Source of the DNA: Ustilago trichophora
Taxonomy: Eukaryota > Basidiomycota > Ustilaginomycetes > Ustilaginales > Ustilaginaceae
Direction: 5' to 3'
NCBI GenBank assembly: GCA_900323505.1
Contig: OOIN01000011.1
Span: forward strand, 310,001-374,000
Length of the DNA stretch: 64,000 nt
Shown here: positions 52,543 to 61,918 of the stretch, in pieces
Layout: every line of letters starts with the position of its first letter
Numbering within the stretch: the stretch's first letter is position 1
The notes under the pieces: generated by a model
Told to the model about the DNA's origin: nothing
The model's database searches: none
What the model saw: only the letters and a program-made list of their open reading frames with translations
Translations under genes and position numbers: made by a program

Positions 52543-53047
52543 ATGAATATTCAAAACCTTTCCAGTTACGATCCCTTCGCCGATCTCGGCGACGAGTCAA
52601 AGCCAGACGCTACTTCCCAGGCTACCAAGAAGCAACAGACACAGAACTACGTCCACATCCGTATTCAGCAGAGGAACGGACGTAAGACCCTCACTACTCT
52701 TCAGGGATTGCCCAAGGGTATGCATGCTCGCCCGATTCTATCTTGCGCCACACCAACTCTGAACAGCTACTGACTTGCTTCTTGTCCCTCTCTTCCTATA
52801 CCGTCTGCGTTCTCGTTTCTCAATACGTATCCTGCTCATCCACGCATTTCGCCACTCTCCAGAGTATGACCAGAAAAAGCTGTTGAAGGCCTTCAAGAAG
52901 GAATTCGCATGCAACGGTACCATTGTTGACGACGAGGACCTCGGACAGGTTATCCAACTCCAGGGTGACCAGCGCCAGAAGGTGGCCACTTTCATCGTGC
53001 AGGAAGGAATCACTCCCAAGGCCGACGTCAAGGTTCACGGTTTCTAA
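52543..53047 (+). CDS. sui1: translation initiation factor eIF1 (Sui1)
   Basis: Small cytosolic factor that binds the 40S subunit near the P site and enforces AUG selection. Two exons: 52543-52717 and 52863-53047, with a 145-base intron (GTATGC donor, CTCCAG acceptor), giving 119 aa. The first exon has the eIF1 N-terminus (MNIQNLSSYDPFADLGDE) and YVHIRIQQRNGRKTLTTLQG; splicing joins LPKE to YDQKKLLKAFKKEFACNGT. The end is VIQLQGDQRQKVATFIVQEG plus a short tail, full length for the family. The start ATG lies after a pyrimidine-rich leader. Confidence 0.97.
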
Positions 53048-53370
53048 GGCAATCGCACGTCCTTGTCATTTTAACTTCAGGCAACGTGCCCGTAATGCCC
53101 CGCGTCGCATGCTATCCTTGACAGCAGCATCTCGCCTCCAGTTCCCAACAATCAGTATCTTGACGACCGACACCCATCACTTCGATTCTTCAGCATTGAT
53201 CTGCGTCGCTTCAGTCGCACACCCTCTGTTCGACTCTCACGCCACGCAGTCTCGTCCACGGATTCGATTCCCGCACAGCATCTCCTTTCAACACTACCCT
53301 TTTCCGCGCCCGGTGGCGCTTTGACTCTTTCCTCATCGCTTCACCATCGATCTCTCACACACTTCTAGCG
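53048..53370. other. intergenic after eIF1
   Basis: About 320 bases of pyrimidine-rich sequence, probably the eIF1 3' region and the leader of the candidate small gene. No feature seen. Confidence 0.5.
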
Positions 53371-53961
53371 ATGTCGGCACTCTCGTCCAGCGAAGCGGGA
53401 CCGTCGCGCCTCTCCACGGCTGCGACGGTTACACTCCAGCCTGGCCGTCACGACGTCTGCACTTATCGACCAGTGTTTTCACCCCCAACCATCGATGTGG
53501 CGTTCGAAGACGACGATAACGATGAACCCAGCCGCGTCGGCTCGTCCGACTGTAGCATCGACACAGGCAGTGAAACTGCTTACTTGTTCGGTGCAGGCAT
53601 CGTCGCATGCGCAACCCTCCACCGATCTTTTCTCCTTTCCCTTCGTCCGATGGCATCAGAGATGGTGCGTCCACCAGAGCTGTCTAGCCCGGCACTGGAG
53701 TGGTGCAGCCCTGCTCTGGTGCTTTGAAGAAGCAATGACATGATTCACGTTCCCCAGCCCCCAAAACCGAGCTCTTAGCGTCTGTGCATGTGTTGACTGT
53801 GCGTTTCTGTGAACCAGACATGTGAGATCGATTTTGCCGCCAAGCAGCAGACCCTTTCGTCGTCGATTCGGCCATTTCAAGGACATGTCAACCAGAGGGA
53901 TCTCACGATGTCGGAAGCGATCCAAACATCGACGATGGTTGGGGCTCAAGCATGGTCTTGA
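53371..53961 (+). CDS. possible small two-exon gene, unrecognised
   Basis: An ATG at 53371 after a pyrimidine-rich leader opens 98 codons to a GTGCGT donor at 53665. A CCAG acceptor at 53817 rejoins in phase 0 to a second exon of 47 codons (stop at 53959-53961), giving 145 aa. The first half is Ser/Thr-rich with an acidic patch (DVAFEDDDNDEPSRVGSSDC); the second exon starts TCEIDFAAKQQTLSSSIRPF. Unspliced, the frame ends at 53727. I do not recognise a family. The in-phase join and composition favour a real gene, but the splice sites are not strong. Confidence 0.38.
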
Positions 53962-54097
53962 CACACTTCAAGCGTCCTTTTGGAAGACCGGTTCAGAATC
54001 TAGAAAAGATGACATTCCAAGCAAGCTGGAAACCATGTACAACCAAACAAAAGGTATTCTTTTTTTTTGAGAGCAAAAAATCTAGGCGTAGCAACTC

Positions 54098-55669
54098 TTA
54101 CTCCTTGATACCGGGGCCCAACTTGAAGGGGGCGTCGGTCTTTTCCCTGACCTCTTTGACGGTGACGCCCTCCTGCAAGTCGATGAGTGTCAGGCCTTTG
54201 TCACCGACTCTGTCGACGTCAAAGACGCAGAGGTCGGTGACGATTCGGCTGACGCACCTTGATCCAGTCAAGGGCAACTTGCAATCGGCGACGATCTTAC
54301 TTCTTCCGTTCTTGTCTACGTGATCGCTAACCACCACCACTTTTGTGTTGCTTGGGTTGGAGACGAGGTCCATTGCTCCACCGACACCAGAGACTTTTTT
54401 ACCGGGGATCATGTAGTTTGCCAAATCACCGTTGGCACCGACTTGAAGCGCGCCGAGCATGGTAACGTTAATGTGGCCTCCACGGATCATACCGAATGAT
54501 TCCGACGAGTCAAAGGTGGAGGCACCGGGAAGGAGGGTGACGGTCTCTTTGCCTGCGTTGACAATGTCTGCGTCCATCTCGGACGTCTTGGGGTAAGGAC
54601 CCATGCCAAGGATGCCGTTCTCGGAATGAAGAACAACGTTGACTCCATCGGGGAGGTAGTTGGGAACAAGCGAGGGCATACCAACACCCAAGTTGATGTA
54701 ATCACCATCCTTGACTTCCTTTGCCGCTCGCTTGGCGATGCGAACACGACGCTCGCGAGCCTCTTGCTTGGCAGCATCGGCAGTACCATCCGACTTGGCC
54801 TTGGGAGCATCCGAGACGGTCTTGACCTCAATCTGCTTTTCGTGGGTGCTCTTTACGATACGGTCGACAAAGATGGCGGGCAAGTGAATCTCGGCAGCAT
54901 CCAAAGTTCCCACGGGTACGATCTCCTCAGCTTCAACAATGGTGATCTTGGCATTCTTACCAAAGGGAGCAGAGAAGTTGTTGGCGGCATACCTAAAGAC
55001 GGCGTTTCCGGCTTCGTCGACCTTCCAGGCGTGAATGATGGCAACATCTCCATAGATCGCTTCCTCGAGAATGTAGTTGCGACCGTTGAAGGAGCGTTCC
55101 TCTTTGGGCTTGGCCATCTCGGCTGCCTTCAAAGGTTCTTTGGAGCCTTCTTCACGAGCTTCGTAACGGACCACAAGATCTCCAGTCTGGACGGCGGTAC
55201 CGTAACCGGTGGGAGTGTAGAATGCAGGAATGCCAAAGGCACCAGCACGGCACTTCTCCACAAGTGTTCCCTGAGGAGTCAGCTGGAGCGACACTTGACC
55301 GGTCAAGTACTGCGATTCAAAGTACTTGTTGCCTCCGATGAAGGACGAGATCATCTTCTTGATCTGTTTGGAGCGAAGCAGCTTACCGAGACCAAAGTCT
55401 CCAGTGCCGGCGTTGTTCGAGACCACCGTCAAGTCTTTGATGTGCGGGTGACGAGAGATGGCACCGATGAGCGTTTCGGGAGTTCCACAGAGACCGAATC
55501 CAGCAGAAAGGAGGGTGGAACCGGACTTGATGTCCTTGACAGCTTCATCGGCGGATGGGTAGACTTTTGAGGAGGAGATGTTGCGCGTGAAGGTGCGAGC
55601 GGGCAAGGTGCTTGCGACAAAGGCAGAGCGAGGCGCCGCGCCCCGGGTTGCACGGAGAGCAGTCAACAT
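54098..55669 (-). CDS. succinyl-CoA:3-oxoacid CoA-transferase, mitochondrial
   Basis: Moves CoA between succinyl-CoA and acetoacetate in the mitochondrial matrix (SCOT/OXCT family); in fungi related enzymes may also use acetate. 523 aa. Residues 1-~30 form a basic presequence ([20 protein letters not shown]). The alpha-like half starts with [20 protein letters not shown] and [15 protein letters not shown]; the beta-like half has [19 protein letters not shown] and the active-site glutamate in [12 protein letters not shown] (~350). The end is close to family length. The ATG at 55669 is chosen because it starts the presequence; upstream the frame runs to a GTG only. Confidence 0.94.
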   Translation of the reverse strand: MLTALRATRGAAPRSAFVASTLPARTFTRNISSSKVYPSADEAVKDIKSGSTLLSAGFGLCGTPETLIGAISRHPHIKDLTVVSNNAGTGDFGLGKLLRSKQIKKMISSFIGGNKYFESQYLTGQVSLQLTPQGTLVEKCRAGAFGIPAFYTPTGYGTAVQTGDLVVRYEAREEGSKEPLKAAEMAKPKEERSFNGRNYILEEAIYGDVAIIHAWKVDEAGNAVFRYAANNFSAPFGKNAKITIVEAEEIVPVGTLDAAEIHLPAIFVDRIVKSTHEKQIEVKTVSDAPKAKSDGTADAAKQEARERRVRIAKRAAKEVKDGDYINLGVGMPSLVPNYLPDGVNVVLHSENGILGMGPYPKTSEMDADIVNAGKETVTLLPGASTFDSSESFGMIRGGHINVTMLGALQVGANGDLANYMIPGKKVSGVGGAMDLVSNPSNTKVVVVSDHVDKNGRSKIVADCKLPLTGSRCVSRIVTDLCVFDVDRVGDKGLTLIDLQEGVTVKEVREKTDAPFKLGPGIKE

Positions 55670-56795
55670 TTTTGATTTGGCGGCAAAGCTGAGGTGTGAA
55701 GCGGCCAAGTGAGGGTGAGATGGGGTTTGGTCCTGGTTTGACACGTTACGATGTTGCAGCCGGAAAGAGAGGAAGAGTGTTACAACGACCAGTTGATGAG
55801 TAGGATGGAGGAAGGAAGCACCACTGAACTCGATATATGAACTACGAGACACACTACTTTGCGACCCAACCGCGGAGGAGGGTCGGGCAGGGACGGACAC
55901 CACACGAGCAACACAAACTCTCAAACATGTCGACACCACAGAGCTGTTCCAGCGGTGTTCGTGTGGGGGTCGGTTATTCGCAGGCTGGCACGGCTGAATG
56001 CCCGACCTTCGGTGGAGGAGCTCTCTTTTCTTTTTTACACCTTTGGCTTGGAAGGGAATAGTCCGCGTCTTCCGTCCGCCTTACGATAGGACCGGAAAGA
56101 TGATTTGCCCCGCCATTTCCCCACCCCACTTGACCGTCTGGTGTACAGTACAGTACAGTACTGTACTTACATTTCGTCTCTTGGATCTGAGCTCTTTCCA
56201 TTGACCGCAAAGCCACTTTCTTCCCGATCGCTTTTCCTAGCTGGCTGTGGTCGCCGGTAACAAGGTGACAATCGGCTACTTGTCATGGATCGGGGCTGAA
56301 ATCTTGTGGGGCCGGCAGAGAGCCCTTTCTTCCCCCATCAATGCTTCATCACCATCCGTCTCACTAAGATCAAGTCGAATTGTACAAAACAAAGCAACCA
56401 TGTCTATAGCATGCCAATTCGACTTGGCATTGCCAGGCCAATAAAGAGTGGTACAACCATCTCGGGAAACAGCAAGCAAGTCTGTGCCCAAATCGCCGTT
56501 TGCACCCGCGCGTCCACGGCCGACAGTAGCCGAATTTTCCTTGGAGCGGAACAACGTGCTTCCACTCCAACTTTCCAGGGTCCATCGTTGTGCATGCCAA
56601 CGGAAGCATTTTTTCATCCTTCCTCGATGTGAGATCGTTGAACGCTTCTCCAAAGCAACACAGACACTGTGGAATCAGCTCATTACTTGTTGGCCAAGCG
56701 GGTATATATCTATTGCAAGGTATTGTAAGACGGCCGCCACAAGTAGAGAAAAAAAGACCTTACGAAGACGATTCCTACCCCCCTCTGCGTGATTT
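55670..56795. other. intergenic, promoter of the CoA-transferase gene
   Basis: About 1.1 kb between two leftward genes. It contains the GTACA/GTACT palindromic repeat at 56143-56168. Short open frames overlap one another here on both strands but none looks protein-like. Confidence 0.5.
56143..56168. repeat. palindromic GTACA/GTACT repeat
   Basis: Three GTACA units run into two GTACT units, so the centre (AGTACAGTACTGTACT) is a perfect 16-base palindrome. It lies about 480 bases upstream of the CoA-transferase ATG. Confidence 0.7.
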
Positions 56796-59189
56796 CTAGC
56801 GAAAGTTGAGCTTGATCAAAAACAACAGCATGTCCATCAACGTGTGCACCGAACCCCATCCAATCGTAGGCAGCAGCTCCGGAAACTCTCTCATCTCGTC
56901 CAAGCCTAGATTGGTCACATCAACCCGGAAGGCAAGATAGCAGATCTGTCGGGCGACAAACGAGCTGAGCAGCTCGCTGCCCCAAATGGCGAGTGAACCG
57001 AGCATGGTGAGCTGGTAATTGTATGGGTCGTGCTTGTTGTCGTATGCGAAGAATGGGTAGAGCGATTGGTTGCTGCCAAAATGCAAGATGCTAACCCATC
57101 CGAGGAAGGCAAGCATGGTGGTGTTTTGCGCCAGGTTGCGGAGGTAAAAGGCAAGACCGACGCTCTCGACGTACTCTTCCCACGAGCGGGGGGACGGGTT
57201 GAAGTACTGCACGATGCGGTGGCAGAGGCTGGACATGGAGAGCGGGTACCAGATACAGACCCAGAAGGAGGATAAGAGCTGGACCAAGGCGAATTGGTCA
57301 AAGGAGCGGAGACGCGCAAAGAGATTACGGTAGAAGATAAAGTAGACCAAGAAGTAGTAATACTTGAAGGCAAAGACCAGTGCTCGACTGCGTACCTTGG
57401 ACTCGAGAATCCAGTGAGATACCAGAGCAAGGCCGTTGACCGTCAGGGTCCAGAACGAAACGTAAGCAACGCCGTCCAAACCGGTATGCGGCAGCGTGGA
57501 TAGGTAAACCGAGGCATAGCCCTGTCCGGCAATCAGCGCAAAGAGCGAGAGACCGATGGTCGACATGAACCACAGGAAGCGGATGTAGGAAGACGGGATG
57601 CGTCGATTCAACTGTCGCTCTAAGAAAGTCTTTTGGTGATCCGTCAAACTGTGTCGATAGGTCTGACGGCCGCTGCGCCTCAGACCGACAAAGCAGACCA
57701 GCGCAGGCATCGCCATTGTCGCGAACGCCAGTCCGACCCAGAGCGTCTTGCGCTGCCACTGGATATCTGCATCATCGATCGATGGTTTCGAATCTACGAC
57801 CGAGGTTGTCACTGCAGTCGACCACTGTTGGAGTTTTGCAGCACTCGGTATGGACAGCAAGGACGTTAAGCTGCGCTGCTGTGATTCCTGTGTTTGATGG
57901 TGGGGCTTGGACTGGTGAAGTGAAGGTCGATGCCGCGTTTCAGTGCCGAGTGGGTCGAGCTCGTGCAAGAACCAGCCAGCCACCAGACTGCCGATCCAGA
58001 AAAAGGTATATGATGTCTTTGCGCCAAGTGCCGCTGGCCACCAGTTCAGCCTGTACAGACCAAAAAGCTGAGTGATGTAGATGAGCGCAACGCCGACATA
58101 GATTCCGTAGTAGAAGATGAGGAAGAACCAAAAGTTGGCGTCGACGGTGAGGCGGTCTCCATCGCCGATCGGATGCCCAGGAGTAGAAGGCGGAGCTGAA
58201 CGAGACGAGAACTTGGAGAGAAGCAGGTTCGCCATGCTCCAAGCAAATCCGGTCACAGTGGGAAGGTTTTGGATAGCAGTCATCGGAGCAACAGTGTTCT
58301 GGGTCGACGAGGTCAATGTCGAAGCAGTTGTGTTGGCTGGATAGCACCAAGGCGGGTTGTTTGGATCGCCCGATCTACCGTCCTCTCCTGGGTTGCACCA
58401 TGGGAGATTGGGATCGTATGGATCCGTCTTGGGGAACGGCACCGCACACCAGATCCACACCACCAGACTCGGCAGACCCGCTAGGGCGAACCATCGCTTC
58501 CACCAGCTGTCAAGCCAGCCTTCGACGATCTCTCGTGGTGGTCTGATCAAGTTGTTGAGCCAGCTGCGATTGGGTCGGAGTCTTTCCCTTTCTCGCTCCC
58601 GTTCCCAATTCCTGTCTCGTATGCTAGTAACTCTTCGTCTGCGAGGTGATGGCGAGTGGAAAGGCGATGGTCCAAGCGATGCTGCGGGTGACTGTGGACT
58701 CTTGACAAAGTCAGCTCGTAGCGCGGATGAACCGTCGCGTACGGATGTCGGATAGAGCGATTCGATGGCGCGTGTCGGATGAGACGCAGCAGGAGCACCT
58801 CCTGACCGCACCAGAGCGGGAGAGCCGACAACTTGCTTGATTGGCTTGTTCGCGCCTTGACGGAAGCCGAAACCCGTCGCGAGTCGTTTACCCAAGCTTG
58901 TAGATGCGGCTGATTCGGGCTGATTGAAGCCAGCCATGAAGCCTCCATCGATGGCTCGCGCTTTGCCCTTATCAATGGACGGCTTGGCAAGACGCCGATT
59001 CGATTGCGACGAGGAGCCGGCATCTCTGGGAAAGGGGATGGATCGTGATGCAGATGGTACACTGACTGACCCGGGTGTTGAAAGCTGATCGGCGAGATAC
59101 GCACGAAAGCGTCCTGGTTTGAGGGATCCTGCGTCGTCTTGAGCTTGCCACGCATCATCGGATCCTCCCTTGGACATGGGCGCGAACAT
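56796..59189 (-). CDS. uncharacterised multi-pass membrane protein
   Basis: 797 aa, single exon, ATG at 59189. Residues 1-~200 are disordered, Ser/Arg-rich and end with a charged run (NWERERERERLRPNRSWLNN). A first membrane segment follows at ~233-251 (WFALAGLPSLVVWIWCAVPF). A loop with two similar Cys-containing sites (NLPWCNPGEDG, NPPWCYPANTT) may face the lumen; NTT is a possible N-glycosylation site. At least seven more hydrophobic segments follow, with aromatic-rich motifs such as FWFFLIFYYGIYVGVALIYI, FAFKYYYFLVYFIFYRNLFA and YLRNLAQNTTMLAFLGW. The end (GWGSVHTLMDMLLFLIKLNF) is also hydrophobic. I do not recognise the family. An ER or Golgi protein seems plausible. Confidence 0.78.
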   Translation of the reverse strand: MFAPMSKGGSDDAWQAQDDAGSLKPGRFRAYLADQLSTPGSVSVPSASRSIPFPRDAGSSSQSNRRLAKPSIDKGKARAIDGGFMAGFNQPESAASTSLGKRLATGFGFRQGANKPIKQVVGSPALVRSGGAPAASHPTRAIESLYPTSVRDGSSALRADFVKSPQSPAASLGPSPFHSPSPRRRRVTSIRDRNWERERERERLRPNRSWLNNLIRPPREIVEGWLDSWWKRWFALAGLPSLVVWIWCAVPFPKTDPYDPNLPWCNPGEDGRSGDPNNPPWCYPANTTASTLTSSTQNTVAPMTAIQNLPTVTGFAWSMANLLLSKFSSRSAPPSTPGHPIGDGDRLTVDANFWFFLIFYYGIYVGVALIYITQLFGLYRLNWWPAALGAKTSYTFFWIGSLVAGWFLHELDPLGTETRHRPSLHQSKPHHQTQESQQRSLTSLLSIPSAAKLQQWSTAVTTSVVDSKPSIDDADIQWQRKTLWVGLAFATMAMPALVCFVGLRRSGRQTYRHSLTDHQKTFLERQLNRRIPSSYIRFLWFMSTIGLSLFALIAGQGYASVYLSTLPHTGLDGVAYVSFWTLTVNGLALVSHWILESKVRSRALVFAFKYYYFLVYFIFYRNLFARLRSFDQFALVQLLSSFWVCIWYPLSMSSLCHRIVQYFNPSPRSWEEYVESVGLAFYLRNLAQNTTMLAFLGWVSILHFGSNQSLYPFFAYDNKHDPYNYQLTMLGSLAIWGSELLSSFVARQICYLAFRVDVTNLGLDEMREFPELLPTIGWGSVHTLMDMLLFLIKLNFR

Positions 59190-60106
59190 GTCAAAGATGT
59201 TGAAGGCGATTCAGCCTTTAGTCTACGAGTGAGATGAATCTATGCTGCGGCGATGAGCAAGGCACGCTGTTGGTGCTGTGTCGGGACCAGCCCAGGATCA
59301 ACACTATTGCATGTCGCGAAGAAGGTGTCGAGCTCTAAAACAGGTCTTCAAGGTGAAGCGTACGAGGATGATGATGATAGGGAAGCAAAGGCAAGCTGCT
59401 GCACTGCAGCTCTGGCAGAGACAAGGTTGCTGGTATCCAATCGAAAGAAGAGAGTGTGTGCCAGCCAGGGTTCGAGCTCAACTGAGTTAGGCGAGAGGTG
59501 CATGTGCGAAGTGCATGCGCCTCCTGTTGTGCTCGCTGTGCTTCTACGCCTTGAAACGTGTTTTTGGTGTTGGTCTTTCTCGTGTCTTGTCATTTTTTCA
59601 GACACTGGCCTGCAACCGCCAGAGAAAAGAAAAAGAGACCGGAATCAAGGGGCGAGCTGAAAGGGTCCGTGTGTTGTGCCAATTTCTCAGCTCCTCAACA
59701 CAAAAATTGGGCGCAGAATAGAGTTGGATCCGCAATTCGGCTGGTCTTGCATAAAGTGTCGCGGAGTCTACAGAATAGAGCATGGCGCAAGCATCCTTCT
59801 TCAACACTCATCGATTTACGGGCCCGACTCGAGACCAAACCATCATCACGAGTGTGTCAGATGAGGTTGGAGCGGTATGAATGGTGCTGCGCAGCATAAG
59901 GATCTCAGACTCGGCGCACGGAGGAGACACAACGGGTCAAGGTCCGAGTTCAAGCGTTGAGACGGCATACATACGTTCTCACTTTCGATCTGTTTGGAGT
60001 CCTCCGATCACCAGCCTCGGCCTTCTCGAGCGGCCCACGAATCGTGACAGTGTTGCCAACGATCAGGACATACCGTCAGCATCTTGGGCGGCAAACTGGC
60101 TTCATC
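59190..60106. other. divergent promoter membrane protein / aprataxin
   Basis: About 900 bases between two divergent genes. I see no repeat, RNA gene or convincing exon. The aprataxin frame is open from 59957 but lacks an ATG before 60107. Confidence 0.5.
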
Positions 60107-61054
60107 ATGGCGCCCAAATGGAATCAAGCCCTGGTGCGCATCGCTTCAGCGAAGGATCCTGCTACCTTGCCCACCGACGACAAGGTGCTCTTCTACGACG
60201 ACCACACCATCACAATTTATGACAAATTTGCCAAAGCCAAGTACCATTTTCTCGTTCTACCGCGCATTCCATTCAAGGCTACGAGCAGTCAAGCTAGTGT
60301 TCGATCCGCAGAATCTGCACCGACGCTGGTAACTACCAATGGCAAGCTCAACTTTGGTGCTACAAGCTCCAACACGGTTCCCGCCTCGCATATGAACAGC
60401 ATTTCGACGCTGCTAGCGAGTCCATATGCAGCACAAGTTCTCCAAGCTTTGCGTAGGTCGAGCGACCGCGTGTTGGAGCACATTCGCAACGATATGAAGG
60501 AGCTATACGGGGTCGTATGGGACATCGAACGAGCCTTTCACTCCGTTCCGAGCATGGAGCATCTGCATCTTCACGTCACCTCAATGGACCTCGTTTCGGA
60601 CCGTCTCAAGCACAAGAAGCACTTTCTCTCTTTTCACCCTACCGTCGGTTTTGCGGTGCGACTCGACGAAGCGGAGGACATGGCTCGGCAGGGGAAGCGA
60701 TCGCTGCCGAAGGGCGAGCAGATGTACGAGCAGCTGCTCAAGGGTCCGCTGATGAGCCATCACACAGGCCAGGTATTCAGATTCTTCCCAGAGCTCAAGG
60801 CTCATTTGGAGTCCTACTGGCGCGATAGCATTCTTTCCTCATCAAGCGCAGCAGGGGAATGTGGTGCAACGAGTGCCTCTTCAAAGAGAGGTTCTTCGGA
60901 TGTTGATGGTAGCCTGATCAGTTCAGATGCTGGATCCAAAGGTCAGCGCCCATCACAGAGCCGCAGGATTGAGCCTTCAGATGTTCCCACCATTCGCAAT
61001 TCGGCGGAGACCGACTCTGGAGAAGAGGAGCCAACATTGCCTATGAAGCGATAA
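60107..61054 (+). CDS. hnt3: aprataxin/Hnt3-like DNA 5'-adenylate hydrolase
   Basis: HIT-superfamily enzyme that removes AMP from abortive DNA ligation ends in the nucleus. 315 aa. The HIT fold starts with WNQALVRIASAKDPATLPTD and KAKYHFLVLPRIPF; a ~40-residue Ser/Thr-rich insert follows. The catalytic motif HLHLHVT has its histidines at 152, 154 and 156. The conserved DNA-contact block LKHKKHFLSF comes next. The C-terminal zinc-finger region (~215-240) is recognisable by FFPELKAHLESYW, but the two Cys ligands expected before it are replaced by Ser and Thr, and the last His/Glu by Tyr. A Ser-rich tail ends the protein. The ATG at 60107 is the first in frame. Confidence 0.92.
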   Translation: MAPKWNQALVRIASAKDPATLPTDDKVLFYDDHTITIYDKFAKAKYHFLVLPRIPFKATSSQASVRSAESAPTLVTTNGKLNFGATSSNTVPASHMNSISTLLASPYAAQVLQALRRSSDRVLEHIRNDMKELYGVVWDIERAFHSVPSMEHLHLHVTSMDLVSDRLKHKKHFLSFHPTVGFAVRLDEAEDMARQGKRSLPKGEQMYEQLLKGPLMSHHTGQVFRFFPELKAHLESYWRDSILSSSSAAGECGATSASSKRGSSDVDGSLISSDAGSKGQRPSQSRRIEPSDVPTIRNSAETDSGEEEPTLPMKR

Positions 61055-61918
61055 AGCGATGAGAATGGTGATCACACACATGCATCTGTACTCTACCATC
61101 CATTTCCAATCTTGCTAATCATTCGATGCATCGATCAGAGCGAGCGTCTGCCAAAGCGCCCACTTGCACATGCAGATGAAGTGATGCCATGCTATCAAAC
61201 ACTCGCTTGGAGTTTTGAGATACGAGGTATCGAAAGCTCAAACGGATTTGCGACTCTGGCAGGTGAAGAGGATTTGGATCGGCTACACCAAGAAGGATTA
61301 GATGGACCGTGCAAAGCTCACTGTGGAGTAGCGTTAACTTAGTTTGAAGCTGAGCAGGAGCAGTGTCAGACGGCAGAAATGTGGCGCGGTGACGTTTTTC
61401 TTAGCGCCGAAAAGAAAAATGCCACGACGCGTCCTTCCAATCAAGGCCCAAGCCCCTTTTTGGCTTGCTTTTTTTTTTGTCATGCCAACATGTGGACCGT
61501 GGGTGGTGAACAAAGGTCGAAGGCGAACAGGAAGGGTCTACAGTAAATCCAGAGCCCAAGCAAAGATCCCCGCGGTCACCGTTGCACATTCAGACGGTAT
61601 CTCTGCTCCGAGAAACCTCTCTCCGACCACAGGAGAGAGTGTAGCTTTTCTTGGTCGTCGCCATCACCTCCTGAGTTTACTCCACCTTGCTTTTTGACGC
61701 AACCGCCCGCTCGCATTCAACCCCTGATCGGCAGCCTCTTCCGTTTTCATATCTCCGAAAGCGGCCTCAGTCCATCCCACCGACCTCGCCGATCATTCCG
61801 CACGCTAACCCCTTTCGTCATCTTCCTCCTTCCCCCTCTCCCGCATCGCTTCAGGGTCTCGTCAGCGAAGAAATTCCCACGGGGAGCCTCTTCGAGACTT
61901 GCTCCCTTCGACCTAAAA
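61055..61918. other. intergenic, aprataxin 3' region and promoter of the thioredoxin-fold gene
   Basis: About 860 bases. A T tract is present at 61470-61479 and the last 200 bases are a pyrimidine-rich leader. The downstream frame is open from 61694 by TTG but has no ATG until 61919. Confidence 0.5.

Noticed and set aside
17860..56170. General enrichment of ACAGTAC-like words between genes
   Set aside because: By rough count the total is not clearly above expectation for a seven-base word; only the two tandem arrays were kept.
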